Assembly: GCA_023428425.1 (NCBI GenBank)
Contig: JAEYYP010000162.1
Span: forward strand, 1-44,391
Length of the DNA stretch: 44,391 bases
Origin: Pseudomonadota bacterium
GTDB taxonomy: Bacteria; Pseudomonadota; Alphaproteobacteria; Rhizobiales; Devosiaceae
Direction: 5' to 3'
Shown here: one piece after another, positions 42,225-44,391 of the stretch
How positions within the stretch are numbered: position 1 is the first letter of the stretch
Layout of the letters: every line of letters starts with the position of its first letter
Notes under the pieces: generated by a model
What the model was told of the DNA's origin: nothing
What the model saw: the letters and a program-made list of their open reading frames with translations, nothing else
Database searches by the model: none
Translations under genes and position numbers: made by a program

Positions 42225-43112
42225 TTGAGCGAGCAGCCGAAAGCCTGGTTCATCGGCGGCACCCGGTTCGAGGCGCCGCCGCTGCCGGCCGGCCTGTATG
42301 TGGTGGCGACACCGATCGGCAACCTCAGGGATATCACCATCCGGGCGCTGGAGACGCTGGCCGCCGCCGACCTCGTGCTGTGCGAGGACACGCGCCATTC
42401 GGCGACGCTGCTCGACCACTACGGCATCCGCGCCGAGAAACGCTCGCTGCACGAACACAACGAACGCCAGCGCGCCGACGAGATCGTGGCGACGATCGGC
42501 GCTGGCCGCGCCGTGGCGCAGATCTCGGATGCCGGAACACCGCTGCTGTCAGACCCCGGCTTTCCGCTGGTGCGCGCGGTGCGCGAGGCGGGGCTGCCGG
42601 TGTTCGCGGTGCCGGGGGCCTCGGCCATGCTCGCGGCACTGGCCTCGGCGGGGCTGCCGACCGATGCGTTTGGCTTCATCGGCTTCCTGCCCAGCAAGGC
42701 GGGGCAGAGAACCAATGCGCTGGCGGCGCTGAAGGGCCGGGCGGACACGCTGGTGTTCTACGAATCGCCGCGTCGGCTCGGCGAGTCACTGGGGGCGATG
42801 GCCGAAGCGTTCGGCCCGGAGCGGCAGGCCGCGGTCGCACTCGAACTGACCAAGCGCTTCGAGCGGGTGGAACGCGGTACGCTTGGCGAACTCGCTGCGC
42901 ATTTCGGCGAGGGAGAGACGAAGGGCGAAGCGGTGGTCCTGGTCTCCGGAGCGTCCGAGACGCCGGTCGAAGCGGCCGACTGGCAGGCGGCGCTCGATGC
43001 CGCCCTGGCCGACCAGCCGCTGCGGTCCGCGGTCGATGAAGTCACCGCGCGGTTCGGACTCAAGCGCAAGGAGGTCTACGATGCGGCGCTCGCCCGCAAG
43101 GCCGCGCAGTAG
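42225..43112 (+). CDS. rsmI: 16S rRNA (cytidine(1402)-2'-O)-methyltransferase
   Basis: RsmI methylates the ribose of C1402 in the decoding centre. The 295-residue tetrapyrrole-methylase-fold protein has LYVVATPIGNLRDITIRALE, LCEDTRHSATLLDHYGI, ISDAGTPLLSDPGF, VPGASAMLAALASAGLP and VFYESPRRL, all RsmI signatures. No ATG lies near the expected start; the best choice is TTG at 42225 with AGGGGA ten bases before it. It overlaps yraN by 32 bases. Confidence 0.94.
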   Translation: MSEQPKAWFIGGTRFEAPPLPAGLYVVATPIGNLRDITIRALETLAAADLVLCEDTRHSATLLDHYGIRAEKRSLHEHNERQRADEIVATIGAGRAVAQISDAGTPLLSDPGFPLVRAVREAGLPVFAVPGASAMLAALASAGLPTDAFGFIGFLPSKAGQRTNALAALKGRADTLVFYESPRRLGESLGAMAEAFGPERQAAVALELTKRFERVERGTLGELAAHFGEGETKGEAVVLVSGASETPVEAADWQAALDAALADQPLRSAVDEVTARFGLKRKEVYDAALARKAAQ

Positions 43113-43467
43113 GCAGAGTCGGCTCACCGCCGAACTGTTCGGCCGTCGGGGCGAGACACTTGCCGCGTGGTTCCTGCGGCTCAAGGGCTATCGCATCCTC
43201 GCGAGCCGCTTCAAGACGCCGGCCGGCGAGATCGACCTCGTGGCCCAGCGCTTCGGCATGCTCGTGTTCGTCGAGGTGAAGGCGCGACGGTCGGGATCGC
43301 TAGCCGATGCATGGATGGCGGTGAACGACCGGCGCATCACCGAGGCGGCCGACTACTTCCTCGCCCGGCATCCGCGCCATGCCGGCAGCGACATGCGCTA
43401 CGACGTGATTTTCCTTGCGCCCATGGCGTGGCCGCGCCATGTGGTGAACGCCTTCGACGCCCGTTAG
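43081..43467 (+). CDS. yraN: YraN / UPF0102 family endonuclease-like protein
   Basis: This 128-residue protein has GRRGETLAAWFLRLKGYRIL, AGEIDLVAQRFGMLVFVEVKAR (restriction-endonuclease-like E/D...E-V-K core) and RYDVIFL, the YraN pattern. Its function is unknown; Holliday junction resolvase-like activity has been suggested for the fold. AAGGAGG six bases before the ATG at 43081, within the end of rsmI, fixes the start. gshB follows after 12 bases. Confidence 0.93.
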   Translation: MRRSPARPRSRQSRLTAELFGRRGETLAAWFLRLKGYRILASRFKTPAGEIDLVAQRFGMLVFVEVKARRSGSLADAWMAVNDRRITEAADYFLARHPRHAGSDMRYDVIFLAPMAWPRHVVNAFDAR

Positions 43468-43479
43468 GAAGCTCCCGAC

Positions 43480-44391
43480 ATGCTGAAAATCGCCGTACAG
43501 ATGGACCCCATCGCCTCGATCAATCCGGCGGGGGATTCGACCTTCGCGATGATGCTCGAAGCCCAGGCGCGCGGCCACGAGGTGCACTATTACGTGCCGG
43601 GCACGCTGGCGCTGCGGGATAATGTGGTGACGGCTAACCTTGCGCCGGTCACCGTGTTCGACAAGCCGAGGGGCGAGCATTTCGAACTCGGCGACTTCGC
43701 ACGCGCCGACCTTGCCACCTACGATGTCGTGCTGATGCGGCAGGACCCGCCGTTCGACATGAACTACATCACCATCAGCCACATCCTTGAGCGGCTGCAC
43801 CCCAAGACCTTCGTGGTGAACCCGCCTGCTGCCGTGCGCAATGCGCCCGAAAAGATCCTCGTCACCGAGTTCCCTGAGCTGATGCCGCCGACGCTGGTGA
43901 CGCGCGACCGGGCCCAGATCCACACTTTCCGCAAGGAGCACGGCAATATCATCCTGAAACCGCTCTACGGCAATGGCGGCGCCGGCGTGTTCTTCCTGCA
44001 GGAGGGCGACCAGAACCTCGCCTCGCTGATCGAACTGTTCGAGCAGAGTTTCCGCGAGCCCTTCATGGTGCAGAAATACCTGCCCGACGTCCGCAAGGGC
44101 GACAAGCGCATCATCATCGTCGACGGCGAGCCGGTGGGTGCCATCAACCGCATACCGGCCGATGGCGAAGCGCGCTCCAACATGCATGTCGGCGGCCGCC
44201 CCGAACTTTCCCCGCTCACCGAGCGCGAAAAGGAAATCTGCGCCACCATCGCCCCGGCACTGAGAGAGCGCGACATGATCTTTGTGGGCATCGACGTCAT
44301 CGGCGATTACCTCACCGAAATCAACGTCACTTCCCCCACCGGCATCCGCGAAATCAAGCGCTTCGGAGGCCCCGACATCGCCGTCCTCATC
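43480..44391 (+). CDS. gshB: Glutathione synthetase (partial, cut by window end)
   Basis: GshB joins gamma-glutamylcysteine and glycine with ATP. The 304 residues seen begin MLKIAVQMDPIASINPAGDS, then LMRQDPPFDMNYI, and the ATP-grasp part has ILKPLYGNGGAGVF and RIPADGEARSNMHVGG, ending at EINVTSPTGIREI and beyond. Typical length is about 315, so only the last residues are missing. AGGAAG precedes the ATG. The order rsmI-yraN-gshB is common in proteobacteria. Confidence 0.96.
   Translation, partial: MLKIAVQMDPIASINPAGDSTFAMMLEAQARGHEVHYYVPGTLALRDNVVTANLAPVTVFDKPRGEHFELGDFARADLATYDVVLMRQDPPFDMNYITISHILERLHPKTFVVNPPAAVRNAPEKILVTEFPELMPPTLVTRDRAQIHTFRKEHGNIILKPLYGNGGAGVFFLQEGDQNLASLIELFEQSFREPFMVQKYLPDVRKGDKRIIIVDGEPVGAINRIPADGEARSNMHVGGRPELSPLTEREKEICATIAPALRERDMIFVGIDVIGDYLTEINVTSPTGIREIKRFGGPDIAVLI

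Overview
The window is GC-rich, gene-dense bacterial chromosome with short intergenic gaps and many overlapping start and stop codons. No gene-free stretch exceeds about 190 bases. I see no rRNA, tRNA, CRISPR array, insertion sequence, integrase or phage gene. The gene content points to an alphaproteobacterium of the Hyphomicrobiales: a tsaB-rimI-fur/mur-plsC block, HemP, an IalB-family protein, a TIGR02301-family protein, an extensin-like C-terminal protein, an SbmA/YddA-type ABC transporter, and TTAA-N7-TTAAC (CtrA-type) sites. Devosia or a close relative is my best guess. That is inference from family content, not a database match.

Layout. 1-7 kb: lepA (minus), a duplicated DUF4389 membrane protein, small secreted proteins, an extensin-like zinc-peptidase-fold protein and a THUMP-type RNA methyltransferase. 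Two tiny paralogous genes then sit divergent to a LysR regulator. 7-12 kb: infC with an ATT start and its own terminator, an alpha/beta hydrolase, then a minus-strand run GST-queG-SDR-GNAT. 12-19 kb: uppP, a tightly overlapped run nat-YdeI-DUF1697-rbsK, a YgjP-type metallopeptidase and a class A penicillin-binding protein. 19-20 kb: a lone GH43-like gene.

20-29.4 kb is the most distinctive region, an iron/heme acquisition locus. It runs hemP, a secreted Cys-containing protein, exbB, exbD, tonB, a HugZ-type heme oxygenase and an IalB-family periplasmic protein. A second promoter region follows, then a TonB-dependent heme/hemoglobin receptor, an attenuator-like hairpin, an SbmA/YddA/Rv1819c-type fused ABC transporter and a short HemS-like protein. 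The usual heme permease set HmuTUV is absent here, so the fused ABC transporter is the candidate inner-membrane step. Both promoter regions carry a related AT-rich Fur-box-like element. A Fur/Mur-family regulator lies 1.2 kb downstream.

29.4-44.4 kb is mostly housekeeping: tsaB-rimI-fur-plsC, a histidine phosphatase, fabI with terminator, a frameshifted FAD-linked oxidase, a hemerythrin-like protein, a SRAP protein, a Nudix hydrolase, a TIGR02301 protein, a dihydroorotase, ygfZ, an HD phosphohydrolase and a secreted protein behind a CtrA-type site. It ends with an LppC/LpoA-like lipoprotein divergent from rsmI-yraN-gshB; gshB is cut by the window end.

Main points of interest: the heme locus lacking HmuTUV; the twin microproteins ending in ADLPVHHP; three convergent gene pairs that share a single CTAG as both stop codons; the probably leaderless LysR gene with a perfect palindrome over its start; and the frameshift in the oxidase.
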